Shown here one piece after another: positions 49,521-57,622 of a DNA stretch of 64,000 nucleotides (position 1 is the first letter of the stretch; each line of letters starts with the position of its first letter). The translations under genes and the position numbers were made by a program. Origin of the DNA: Bradyrhizobium algeriense (lineage in GTDB: Bacteria; Pseudomonadota; Alphaproteobacteria; Rhizobiales; Xanthobacteraceae); assembly GCF_003062295.1 (NCBI RefSeq), contig NZ_PYCN01000005.1, positions 124,001 through 188,000 on the forward strand, written 5' to 3'. The notes under the pieces were generated by a model. That model was not told the DNA's origin and searched no databases. It was given only the letters and a program-made list of their open reading frames with translations.

Positions 49521-50609
49521 CTACTTCAGATCGGCGATGGTCGCAGGCCCCGGCCCCGGCGTGACCAGTGTCGGCCACTGCTTCGAGCCAAAGGGAACGA
49601 CGGGCGGCAGGAACGGTGTCATGCCGCGCTTGCCGGTCTCGGCGATGATCGCGGCACGCGCATCGCCACCCATCAGTTCGTAATCCATCAGATGGTAATT
49701 GCCGAAGAACAGCGCCCCGACGGAGCGGTCGGCGATGATGCGGGTCAGCGATTCCAGCATGTCCGCAGGCGTGGTCGTGAAGGAAATCGTCTCGATCAAT
49801 AACAGGCGGTTATTGATGGCGTCGGGGCCGAAGAATTGCGCCAGCACGCTGAACAGCACGTTGTTCTGGCGCGCGACGTAGATCGTGTTGCTGGCGGCAT
49901 AGGTCTTGTCCCAGTCGGCGCCGAGCTGCTTCTTCCATTCGGCTAGCACCGTCATCCAGTGAGCGACCTGCGTCTGGGCCGCCCAGGCGACGTTCTTGGC
50001 CAGATATGGCGCCTGCTTCTTGCCGAAAGCTTCGAGCGCCGCGAAAGGAATGACGCCCCTGGCAACGCATTCGTCCATGAAGGCGATGTTGTTCTGCAGG
50101 ATGGTGCGGTTGTTGTCGCGCCAGTCCGGCTCCATCGGTGTCGCATCGAGGCCGTCGAGCGCCGACTGCATGCGGCTGCGATAGGCCAGCATCGAGCTGC
50201 GCCAGGACTTGTCATCGGCATTATCGATGTAGGGACCGACGACCTGGGCCAACGCCATCGTGCTGTGGCCGACGGACTTGAGCAATTGATACACGATCGG
50301 CACCTGCGGCGCGTCGATCGGCGCCATGCCCGGTCGATAGAGGATCATCCGGCCGCCGGCGCCTGAGAACAGGCCCAGGATCACCGGATGCCTGCTCAGG
50401 ATGTTCTTCTGGAAAACCTTTGCTGCATCGCCATAGAGCTCGAACATGCCGGTGTTGAGCGCCAGCATATTCCTGGTCGCGACATCCGAGGGCGTTGCGG
50501 CGGTCTTGCCTGATATCGGCGCCATGTAAGCAGGAAGTGTCTGGGCGCCGGCAACGGTCCCGCCGGAGACCATGATTACAGCAATGGCCAGACTGGTGCA
50601 GATCCTCAT
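49521..50609 (-). CDS. exported protein of unknown function linked to the molybdenum hydroxylase
   Basis: 362-aa protein with a Sec signal (ICTSLAIAVIMVSGGTVAGAQ). No known family is evident. The mature part is mostly helical, with Trp-rich segments (DDKSWRSSMLAYRSRMQ, QVAHWMTVLAEWKKQLGADW), and ends in Pro-rich LPPVVPFGSKQWPTLVTPGPG. It is the first gene of the unit: the large subunit starts 21 bases after its stop. It might be a maturation or substrate-delivery factor. Divergent from the Bug receptor gene (164-base spacer). Confidence 0.65.
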   Translation of the reverse strand: MRICTSLAIAVIMVSGGTVAGAQTLPAYMAPISGKTAATPSDVATRNMLALNTGMFELYGDAAKVFQKNILSRHPVILGLFSGAGGRMILYRPGMAPIDAPQVPIVYQLLKSVGHSTMALAQVVGPYIDNADDKSWRSSMLAYRSRMQSALDGLDATPMEPDWRDNNRTILQNNIAFMDECVARGVIPFAALEAFGKKQAPYLAKNVAWAAQTQVAHWMTVLAEWKKQLGADWDKTYAASNTIYVARQNNVLFSVLAQFFGPDAINNRLLLIETISFTTTPADMLESLTRIIADRSVGALFFGNYHLMDYELMGGDARAAIIAETGKRGMTPFLPPVVPFGSKQWPTLVTPGPGPATIADLK

Positions 50610-50773
50610 GGCGCGTTCCTTGTAGTCGACCTGAAATTGTCTGGGTCCAGCGCGACGAATACCTGATTCTGGGACTAGCGGTCAGTGCGCGGATGGCTAG
50701 ACTTGAGCACTAGACTTGGCACGAGGCCGGTAAACGGGCCCTTGCAGAAAAAGAGTCAGTTGGGGAGGTCGAT
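50610..50773. promoter_or_regulatory. divergent spacer with a tandem CTAGACTTG repeat
   Basis: 164 bases between two oppositely transcribed operons. CTAGACTTG occurs at 50697-50705 and again at 50710-50718 (13-bp periodicity, close to one helical turn plus), a pattern some regulators bind as tandem half-sites. GGGGAGG precedes the ATG at 50774. No firm promoter was read. Confidence 0.3.
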
Positions 50774-51751
50774 ATGATGCGCTTGAGAACGGCGCTCGCG
50801 CTGGCGGCAATTGTTGCGGCGCCACCTCTTCTGGCGACGCCCGGCCTCGCGCAGGACTATCCGTCGCGGCCGGTGAAGGTGATTGTTCCATTCGGCGCCG
50901 GGGGGCCGGCCGACGTCACCGCCCGCCAGATCGGGAGCATTCTGCAGGAGAGTTTTGGCCAGCCCTTCGTGGTCGAAAACCGTACCGGCGCCGGCGGCGT
51001 GATCGGCACACAGGAAGCCGTCAAGTCGCCGCCCGACGGCTATACGCTGCTGATGATGTCAAACACCCAGACGGCGAATGAATCGCTGGTTCCACAGCGT
51101 AAGTACGAGTTGATGCGCGATCTCGCGCCGATTGCGCCGGTCAATTACTCCGACCTTGTCATCGTGGTTCATCCCTCCGTGCAGGCGAAGACGCTGCAGG
51201 AGTTCATCGCGCTTGCCAAATCGCAGCCCGGGAAGCTGAACTACGCCTCATCAGGCCAGGGCACGCCGTACCACATGGCGGGCGAGCTGTTCAAAGCCAT
51301 GGCCGGCATCGACGTCTTGCACGTGCCCTACCGCAACAGCGGCGAGGCGCGCAGCGGCGTGATCGGCGGCCAGGTGCAGATGATGATCGACGCGGTTCCG
51401 GCGATGGCCCCCAACGTCGCCGAAAATCACGTGCGCGCACTGGCCACCACGGGCAAAACGCGCTCGACTGTCCTGCCCAATGCGCCGACGGTGATCGAGG
51501 CGGGCATTCCCGGCTATGAGGCCACCATCTGGCTCGGCCTGATGGCGCCCGCGGGCACGCCAAAGCCGATCATCGACAAACTCAATGCGGCCGTGAACGC
51601 GATCGTGAAACGACCCGATATCGTCAAGCTCTGGACCCAGCAGGGCGCTGTTCCTATGTCGATGACACCGGAGGAATTCGACAAATTCCTGCGCGGGGAT
51701 ATTGTGAAGTGGGGGGAAGTCGTCAGGAAATTCGACAGGCCGCCGCAATAA
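50774..51751 (+). CDS. Bug/TctC-family tripartite tricarboxylate-type binding protein (orphan)
   Basis: 325-aa periplasmic receptor with a Sec signal (LALAAIVAAPPLLATPGLAQ). Landmarks: DYPSRPVKVIVPFGAGGPAD, GTQEAVKSPPDGYTLLM, NYASSGQGTPYHMAGELF, AVPAMAPNV; these are classic Bug-type segments. No TctA/TctB genes accompany it; the molybdenum hydroxylase genes follow 27 bases later. Orphan Bug receptors are very abundant in such bacteria and may share permeases or serve as sensors. Ligand probably the substrate of the hydroxylase (inference). Confidence 0.92.
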   Translation: MMRLRTALALAAIVAAPPLLATPGLAQDYPSRPVKVIVPFGAGGPADVTARQIGSILQESFGQPFVVENRTGAGGVIGTQEAVKSPPDGYTLLMMSNTQTANESLVPQRKYELMRDLAPIAPVNYSDLVIVVHPSVQAKTLQEFIALAKSQPGKLNYASSGQGTPYHMAGELFKAMAGIDVLHVPYRNSGEARSGVIGGQVQMMIDAVPAMAPNVAENHVRALATTGKTRSTVLPNAPTVIEAGIPGYEATIWLGLMAPAGTPKPIIDKLNAAVNAIVKRPDIVKLWTQQGAVPMSMTPEEFDKFLRGDIVKWGEVVRKFDRPPQ

Positions 51752-51778
51752 GAAGTCACAAGAGAAGGTTCGCCCTCG

Positions 51779-52249
51779 ATGCCGAGCGTTCGATTTCGCC
51801 TCAACGGCGCCGAGACCGAGATTGACGCCGATCCCGACCGGTCATTGCTGGATATTCTGCGCGGCCAGATCGGCATGACCGGGCCGCATTTCGGCTGCGG
51901 CGCAGGCGAGTGTGGCGCCTGCAATGTGATCGTCGGCGACCGCGCGGTATCTGCCTGCGACACGCCGCTGTGGTCGGTGGCAGGCAAGGACGTCACGACC
52001 ATCGAAGGACTGGGAACGAGCGAGCGCGCGCATCCGCTGCAGCGCGCCTTCATCGCCGAGCAGGCACTGCAATGCGGCTATTGCGTCTCCGGCATCCTGA
52101 TGAGCGCCGCCGCGCTGTTGAAGCGAAATCCGTCACCGACAGGCCGGGAGGTGAAGGAAGCGCTCGACCGCAATCTCTGCCGCTGCGGATCGCATAATCG
52201 CATGGTGCGCGCCGTGCTGCGCGCGGCGGAAGAAATGACGGCAGGATGA
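51779..52249 (+). CDS. 2Fe-2S subunit of cytosolic molybdenum hydroxylase
   Basis: 156-aa subunit with cluster ligands Cys40, Cys45, Cys48 (CGAGECGAC), Cys60 and Cys99, Cys102 (CGYC), Cys134, Cys136 (CRC). Complete and canonical. Its stop overlaps the start of the large-subunit gene (52246). Works with the Mo subunit to hydroxylate an N-heteroaromatic or aldehyde; nicotinate dehydrogenase and isoquinoline oxidoreductase small subunits look alike. Confidence 0.94.
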   Translation: MPSVRFRLNGAETEIDADPDRSLLDILRGQIGMTGPHFGCGAGECGACNVIVGDRAVSACDTPLWSVAGKDVTTIEGLGTSERAHPLQRAFIAEQALQCGYCVSGILMSAAALLKRNPSPTGREVKEALDRNLCRCGSHNRMVRAVLRAAEEMTAG

Positions 52250-54381
52250 ACCAGCCGGCTCCCTCCCCGCCCGCACTGCCGGTAAGCCTTGCGGCGAACC
52301 CGAAGCTGTCGTCGTGGCTGAAATTCTCAAGCGACGGACAAGTGACGGTCTCGCCGGGCAAGGTGGAGATCGGGCAAGGCATCGTGACAGCGCTGGCGCA
52401 GATCGCCGCCGACGAACTCGATATCGATCTGTCACGCGTGCAGATGATCCGCGCGTCGACCGCCACCAGCCCCAACGAGGGCGTCACGTCGGGCAGTCTC
52501 TCCATCCAGCAGTCGGGCCGCGCGCTGCGCCACGCCTGCGCGGAAGTTCGCCGGCTCTTTCTTCAGCAGGCGGCGGAACGGCTGGGGGTCGAGATCGATA
52601 CGCTCGACATCGAGGACGGCACCATTTCGGGTCCCGGCAATGTCAGGACCAGCTATTGGGAGCTTACCGAGGAAGTCTCGCTCGATCGCGATGCCACGCC
52701 CGGAGTAACGCCAAAGATCGCCTCGCGCCGGGCACTGGCCGGGAATTCAATTCAGCGGATCGACGTTCCGGACAAGGTTTTGGGCCGGCCGCGATTCATC
52801 CACGATCAGGCGCTGGCGGGGATGCTGCATGGCCGCGTACTGCGGCCGGACAACGCGCGCGCGAAACTTACCGAATTGAAGGAGGATGGCGCGCGCACGG
52901 TGGCCGGTCTTGTTGCGGTCGTGCGCGACGGCAGTTTTGCCGGTGTCGTCAGCGAGACCGAACATGGCGCGGAGGCGGCCCTCAATTCGCTACGCAAAGG
53001 CGCGTCCTGGTCCGACGGCGAGCCCCTGCCCGACGAAAACGATCTGGCTTCATTCCTGAAGGCTCAGCCGTCGGAATCGACGATCATCGACAAGAAAACG
53101 GCCGTGTCACCCGGCGCGGCGGCGCGCACCATCCGGCGGCAATTTACCCGCCCCTATATTGCCCACGCGTCGATCGCACCGTCCTGCGCGATGGCGCAGT
53201 GGCACGGCGACCGCGTCCATGTCTGGACCCACAGCCAGGGCGTCTATCTCCTGCGCGCCGATCTGGCGCTGGTTCTCAAACTACCGGTCGAGAACATCAC
53301 CGTTGAGCACATGGAAGGCGCCGGCTGTTATGGGCATAACGCCGCCGACGATGTCGCGCTCGATGCCGTGCTGCTCGCCAAGAAAGCCGGCGGCCGGCCG
53401 GTACGGGTGCAGTGGTCGCGCCAGGGCGAGATGTCGGATGCACCTTTTGGGGCGGCGATGGCGATCGAGATCGAGGCCGATCTGGATGCGCAGGGAGAAA
53501 TCGTCGACTGGCGGCACTCGATCTGGAGTAACGGTCACGCGGCGCGGCCGGGGCGCGCGGCACAGCCTGCCTTGCTGGCGGGGTTCGAGCTGGCGAATCC
53601 TTTTCCGCGCATGATCTCGACCAATCCGCCGCAGGCCAATGGCGGCGGCGGCGATCGCAACTCGATCCCGCTCTATGATTTTCCATCCTGGCGCATCGAA
53701 AGCCATCGCCTGACGACGATGCCAATCCGCACTTCGGCGCTGCGAACGCTTGGTGGGCAGGGCAATGTGTTTGCGATCGAATCCATCCTCGATGAAATCG
53801 CCGCCGAGCGCGGCGAGGATCCGGTCGCGTTCCGGCTGCGCCACTTGCGGGATGAGCGGGCCAAGGATGTCATCCGCGCCGTTGCCGCTCGCACCAAGTG
53901 GAAACCCCAGAAGCAGCCCGGCGTCGGTCGTGGCATCGCCTTTGCCCGCTACAAGAACACCGGCGCCTATTGCGCTGCGATCGCCGAGATCGAGAGCGCC
54001 GAGGATATCCGCGTCAGAAAGTTGACGCTCGCAGTCGATGTCGGCGAAGCGATCAATCCCGACGGCGTCATCAACCAGATCGAGGGCGGCGCCATTCAAG
54101 CCACGAGCTGGGTGCTGAAGGAACGCGTCCGCTTCGACCGGCAACGCATCACCAGCACGAGCTGGACGGAATATCCGATCCTGCGTTTCAGCGAAGTGCC
54201 CGACGTCGAGGTTGAGGTTATCCGGCGTCCGGACATCGATCCGGTCGGCGCAGGCGAGGCTGCCCATGGCCCGGTTACGGCAGCCATCGCCAACGCCGTG
54301 TTCGACGCGCTCGGCGTGCGGGTGCGCGATCTGCCGATTACGCGCGACAGAATCATTGCCGCGATGGAATTGAGTTCATGA
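52246..54381 (+). CDS. molybdopterin-binding large subunit of a nicotinate/isoquinoline-oxidoreductase-like enzyme
   Basis: 711-aa molybdenum hydroxylase subunit without a signal peptide. Starts in the isoquinoline/nicotinate type with KVEIGQGIVTALAQIAADEL near the N-terminus (about residues 43-62), unlike classic xanthine dehydrogenases where this comes later. Other features: MCD region AGCYGHNAADDVALD and the catalytic Glu in GAGEAAHGP with downstream FDALGVRVRDLP. Shorter than the exported paralogue (924 aa) and with no cytochrome domain, so electrons leave via another partner. Start in the ATGA overlap with the small subunit; end overlaps the ModA-like gene. Confidence 0.92.
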   Translation: MNQPAPSPPALPVSLAANPKLSSWLKFSSDGQVTVSPGKVEIGQGIVTALAQIAADELDIDLSRVQMIRASTATSPNEGVTSGSLSIQQSGRALRHACAEVRRLFLQQAAERLGVEIDTLDIEDGTISGPGNVRTSYWELTEEVSLDRDATPGVTPKIASRRALAGNSIQRIDVPDKVLGRPRFIHDQALAGMLHGRVLRPDNARAKLTELKEDGARTVAGLVAVVRDGSFAGVVSETEHGAEAALNSLRKGASWSDGEPLPDENDLASFLKAQPSESTIIDKKTAVSPGAAARTIRRQFTRPYIAHASIAPSCAMAQWHGDRVHVWTHSQGVYLLRADLALVLKLPVENITVEHMEGAGCYGHNAADDVALDAVLLAKKAGGRPVRVQWSRQGEMSDAPFGAAMAIEIEADLDAQGEIVDWRHSIWSNGHAARPGRAAQPALLAGFELANPFPRMISTNPPQANGGGGDRNSIPLYDFPSWRIESHRLTTMPIRTSALRTLGGQGNVFAIESILDEIAAERGEDPVAFRLRHLRDERAKDVIRAVAARTKWKPQKQPGVGRGIAFARYKNTGAYCAAIAEIESAEDIRVRKLTLAVDVGEAINPDGVINQIEGGAIQATSWVLKERVRFDRQRITSTSWTEYPILRFSEVPDVEVEVIRRPDIDPVGAGEAAHGPVTAAIANAVFDALGVRVRDLPITRDRIIAAMELSS

Positions 54382-55103
54382 ACACCCTGAACATCCTGAG
54401 CGGCGGCGCGGCACAGGGCCTGGTCGCAAGCCTGACGCCGGCCCTCAAGGCCCTGACCGGATTCGATATCACAGGCGAGTTTGGCGCGGTCGGCGCCATG
54501 GCCGACAAATTGCGCAAGGGCACGCCGGCTGACATCATCATCCTGACCGCGGCGCTCGTCGTCAAACTGGTGGAGGAGAAGCTGGTGATTGCCACCTCGA
54601 TGGCCGATGTCGGCCTGGTCGAGACCGCCCTCGCCGTCCGCGCCGGCGATCCCCCGACCGCGGTCAAGGATGCCGCTGATTTGCGCGAGGCTTTGCTGGC
54701 GTCGGACGCGATCTTCGTGCCGGATACCAAAACCTCGACGGCTGGAATTCACGTCGCAAAAGTCCTTGATCAGCTCGGCATCGCGGAAAGGGTCGCCACC
54801 CGCCTCAAAATTTTCCCGAATGGCGCGACGGCGATGCGCGAACTGGCGGCATCCGAAGCGCGGCGTCCGCTCGGGTGTACGCAATCGACTGAGATCATCA
54901 GCACCAAAGGCGTAACCCTGTCCGGCTCACTGCCGCAGGGCTGCGAACTTGCAACCATGTACACGGCGGGCATCACGATCGCCGCTGCTCACCCGCAACA
55001 AGCCCAGGACCTGATCGACTTGTTGAGCGGCGCCGGGCAACACGAACAGCGGAAACGCGCCGGCTTCATCGGCCGCCGGGGCCAGGCGCTCATAGGTGGA
55101 TGA
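54378..55103 (+). CDS. ModA-like substrate-binding-fold protein without signal peptide
   Basis: 241-aa protein of the molybdate-binding-protein-like group (periplasmic binding protein fold: LNILSGGAAQGLVASLTPAL, FDITGEFGAVGAMADKLRKG, PADIIILTAALVVKLVEEKL in short quotes). It starts MNTLNILSGG, so no export signal; a cytosolic location is expected. The ATG at 54378 overlaps the stop of the molybdenum subunit (ATGA) so synthesis is coupled. Possible roles are cytosolic ligand handling, molybdenum-cofactor-related sulfuration/insertion, or sensing; none is proven. Similar signal-less proteins occur next to other hydroxylase operons as far as I recall. Confidence 0.8.
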   Translation: MNTLNILSGGAAQGLVASLTPALKALTGFDITGEFGAVGAMADKLRKGTPADIIILTAALVVKLVEEKLVIATSMADVGLVETALAVRAGDPPTAVKDAADLREALLASDAIFVPDTKTSTAGIHVAKVLDQLGIAERVATRLKIFPNGATAMRELAASEARRPLGCTQSTEIISTKGVTLSGSLPQGCELATMYTAGITIAAAHPQQAQDLIDLLSGAGQHEQRKRAGFIGRRGQALIGG

Positions 55104-55153
55104 GCCCCTGCGGGCGCGCGCGGCACAAAACCACTGCGCGGCTCGATTTTCGA

Positions 55154-55185
55154 TTGTCAAAGCCAATTCATATACTAATATATCA
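55154..55185 (+). promoter_or_regulatory. promoter with overlapping dyad upstream of gntR
   Basis: TTGTCA (55154-55159), 16-base spacer, TAATAT (55176-55181). Overlapping it, an imperfect 18-bp palindrome TCATATACTAATATATCA (55168-55185), which differs from perfect symmetry at two pairs. It suggests an autoregulated GntR gene. AT-rich in a GC-rich region. Confidence 0.45.
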
Positions 55186-55200
55186 ATCGAGAAAGCAGCC

Positions 55201-55944
55201 ATGCCCGCCCGCGCATCGAAAAAGACGGATCCAACGGTTCGCCGAATGGCCACCGGCACTCGCCGCAGCGGCAGGCCTCGCGCGGCGACGGCGGCGTCGA
55301 AGATCTATTCCGATCTTCGGGTCGAACTGGTGTCGCTGCAGCGCCGGCCCGGCGAGGTCATCTCGGAAGCGGAAATCGCGCTCTCCTACGGGGTGAGCCG
55401 CACCCCCGTTCGCGAGGCCATCCTCAAATTATCGGATGAGGGCCTGCTGGAGATCTATCCCCAGTCCGGCATCTTCGTCTCGCGCATTCCGGTGGCGGCG
55501 CTCCCCGAGGCCATCATCATCCGCAAGGCGCTGGAAGAAACCACCGCGCGGCTCGCCGCAGAGCGCGCGACATCGAGCCAGATCCTGGCACTGCAGTCGA
55601 TCCTGGAACGGCAGCGCGAGGCCAGCGCCGCCGGAGACAGCGATACGTTTCATCAGGCCGACGAAATGTTTCATGCTACAGTCGCCGATGTCGCAGGCTA
55701 TCCCGGAATCTGGAAATATATCCAGCAGGTGAAGGTCCACGTCGATCGCTATCGCCGGCTAACCCTGCCCCAGCACGGGCGGATCGCAAAAGTGATCGTC
55801 GAACACCAGGCCGTCCTCACCGCGATCGAGGCGCATGACGCAGAGGGCGCAAGGCGAGCGATGGAAGTCCACCTCGAAAGCCTTCTCGAGAACATCTCGG
55901 CCACTCAACACATCAATCCGGAGTACTTCGACGAGCGACCCTAG
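55201..55944 (+). CDS. GntR-family regulator, FCD subgroup
   Basis: 247-aa regulator from the ATG at 55201 (GAGAAAG upstream); earlier starts down to 55096 are open but lack family residues. It has a basic N-terminal tail (RRMATGTRRSGRPRAAT), a winged helix (IYSDLRVELVSLQRRPGE, EAEIALSYGVSRTPVREAIL) and an FCD domain with metal-site residues (DEMFHATVAD, EHQAVLTAIE, MEVHLESL). Between the hydroxylase operon and the second TRAP operon (47 bases to dctP), it is likely to regulate both. Confidence 0.9.
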   Translation: MPARASKKTDPTVRRMATGTRRSGRPRAATAASKIYSDLRVELVSLQRRPGEVISEAEIALSYGVSRTPVREAILKLSDEGLLEIYPQSGIFVSRIPVAALPEAIIIRKALEETTARLAAERATSSQILALQSILERQREASAAGDSDTFHQADEMFHATVADVAGYPGIWKYIQQVKVHVDRYRRLTLPQHGRIAKVIVEHQAVLTAIEAHDAEGARRAMEVHLESLLENISATQHINPEYFDERP

Positions 55945-55990
55945 AGTTCAGACGTCCATAAAACGATAAACAACATCAGGGAGGAACACC

Positions 55991-56992
55991 ATGAAACGCC
56001 GCGACTTCATCAAGCTGAGCGCAGGGCTCGGGGCCACGATGGCGGCCACGACGCCGCTATCATCCGCATTTGCTCAAACGAAAATGGTGCTGAAGGCATC
56101 GGACGTTCATCCGCTGGGCTATCCGACGGTCGAAGCCGTCGTCCGCATGGGCAAGAAGCTGGAAGCCGCCACCAACGGCCGGCTGACGATCCAGATGTTC
56201 CCGTCGATGCAACTCGGCGGCGAAAAGGAAATGATCGAGCAGGCCCAGCTCGGGGCGCTGCAGATCGCCCGCATTTCGGTCGGCGCCGTCGGCCCCGTGG
56301 TGGACGACGTCAATGTCTTCAACATGCCGTTCGTCTTCCGCAACTCCAAGCACATGGAGAAGGTGATCGACGGCGAGATCGGCGACGAATTGCTGGCGAA
56401 GATCTCAGCGACCGAAAAGACCGGCCTGATCGCGCTGTGCTGGATGAACGCCGGCTCGCGCAACGTCTACAACAACAAGCGGCCGATCCGGACCATTGCC
56501 GACCTGAAGGGCCTCAAGGTCCGGATGATGGGCAATCCGCTCTTTGTCGACACGATGAACGCGCTGGGCGGCAACGGTGTAGCCCTCGGCTTCGACCAGG
56601 TCTTCAGCTCGATGCAAACCGGCGTGGTCGACGGCGCGGAAAACAATCCACCCTCCTTCATCGCGCAGAACCATTATCAGGTGGCCAAGTATTTCACGAT
56701 GACCGAACACCTGATCATTCCGGAGCTTTTGGTCTTCTCGCGAATCTCCTGGCAAAAGCTCTCGCCTGAAGATCAGGCGCTGATCAAGAAGCTTTCGAAG
56801 GAAGCGCAGGCCGAGCAGCGTGTGCTCTGGTATGAAGCGGAGAACGCCGCAATCGAAAAAATGAAGGCGGCCGGCACCGAGATCATCACCGATATCGACA
56901 AGAAGCCGTTCCAGGATGCCGTCAAACCGGTCTGGGACAAATACGGCGCGAAATACGCGGCGATGGTCAAGCGCATCGAGGCGGTGAACTAG
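55991..56992 (+). CDS. dctP: TRAP transporter periplasmic binding protein DctP, Tat-exported
   Basis: 333-aa receptor with a Tat signal (KRRDFIKLSAGLGATMAAT) ending at SAFAQ (about residue 29). Landmarks: KASDVHPLGYPTVEAVVRMG, LTIQMFPSMQLGGEKEMIEQ, PIRTIADLKGLKVRMMGN with the ligand-binding Arg, GVVDGAENNPPSF. GGGAGGA precedes the ATG. Its permease genes follow. Ligand probably an aromatic or heterocyclic acid given the hydroxylase next door (inference). Confidence 0.93.
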   Translation: MKRRDFIKLSAGLGATMAATTPLSSAFAQTKMVLKASDVHPLGYPTVEAVVRMGKKLEAATNGRLTIQMFPSMQLGGEKEMIEQAQLGALQIARISVGAVGPVVDDVNVFNMPFVFRNSKHMEKVIDGEIGDELLAKISATEKTGLIALCWMNAGSRNVYNNKRPIRTIADLKGLKVRMMGNPLFVDTMNALGGNGVALGFDQVFSSMQTGVVDGAENNPPSFIAQNHYQVAKYFTMTEHLIIPELLVFSRISWQKLSPEDQALIKKLSKEAQAEQRVLWYEAENAAIEKMKAAGTEIITDIDKKPFQDAVKPVWDKYGAKYAAMVKRIEAVN

Positions 56993-57095
56993 CGCCCGGC
57001 TCGCGATTGGCGGGTGGCCGGACGACGTCCGTCCCGGCCACCGCCTCTCCGCGCCGCCGAAGCGATTTGAAGCGCCGTTATTCTCCGAGGTCAAA

Positions 57096-57617
57096 ATGTC
57101 CAATTCTGCGGCCGGAACCCTCCGGCGTGTGACCGATGCGGTTTACTGGACCGGCGCCGTGATCGCCTGCGTGGCGCTCGTGCTGGTCTCGGCGGTCATT
57201 CCGTGGGCCGTCTATACCCGATACGTCCTGAACAGCGCTGCGTCATGGCCCGAGCCGATGGCCGTGCTGCTGACTGTCGGCATCACTTTCATCGGCTCGG
57301 CCAACTGCTATCGCCAGCGCATCCACATGAACATGACGGTTGGCACCGACTTGCTGCCGCCGCTGCTGCGACGCGCCTCGCTGTTCCTCAGCGAAGTCTT
57401 GATGGGAGTGATTGCGATCTTCATGGTGGTGTGGGGACTGCGGCTCGTTCACACCACCTGGGATAATTCGGTGGACGAATTTCCGTGGCTGTCGGTCGGC
57501 ATCACCTATCTTCCGATCGTGGTCAGCGGCGCCATGATGCTCCTGTTCGTCGTCGAACGCCTGACCATCGGCCCGCCGCCGCGCGACGGCAGCGACGCCC
57601 ACGTACCGGTCGAGTAA
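57096..57617 (+). CDS. dctQ: TRAP transporter small membrane subunit DctQ
   Basis: 173 aa with four hydrophobic helices (about 15-40, 50-70, 88-112, 126-148). YVLNSAASWPEPMAVLLTVG and IGSANCYRQRIHMNM are the DctQ-type EP/W and loop regions. 103-base gap after dctP and a 5-base gap before the dctM start. Binds DctM. Confidence 0.9.
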   Translation: MSNSAAGTLRRVTDAVYWTGAVIACVALVLVSAVIPWAVYTRYVLNSAASWPEPMAVLLTVGITFIGSANCYRQRIHMNMTVGTDLLPPLLRRASLFLSEVLMGVIAIFMVVWGLRLVHTTWDNSVDEFPWLSVGITYLPIVVSGAMMLLFVVERLTIGPPPRDGSDAHVPVE

Positions 57618-57622
57618 TTGCC

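Noticed and set aside
50697..50718. Tandem CTAGACTTG as insertion-site duplication
   Set aside because: No insertion sequence is present between the copies (4 bases only), so it is not a target-site duplication; kept only as a possible regulator site.
50717..50753. Possible sigma-54 promoter (TTGGCAC ... TTGCAG)
   Set aside because: The -24 and -12 elements are about 18 bases apart instead of the required 5, so it is a chance match.
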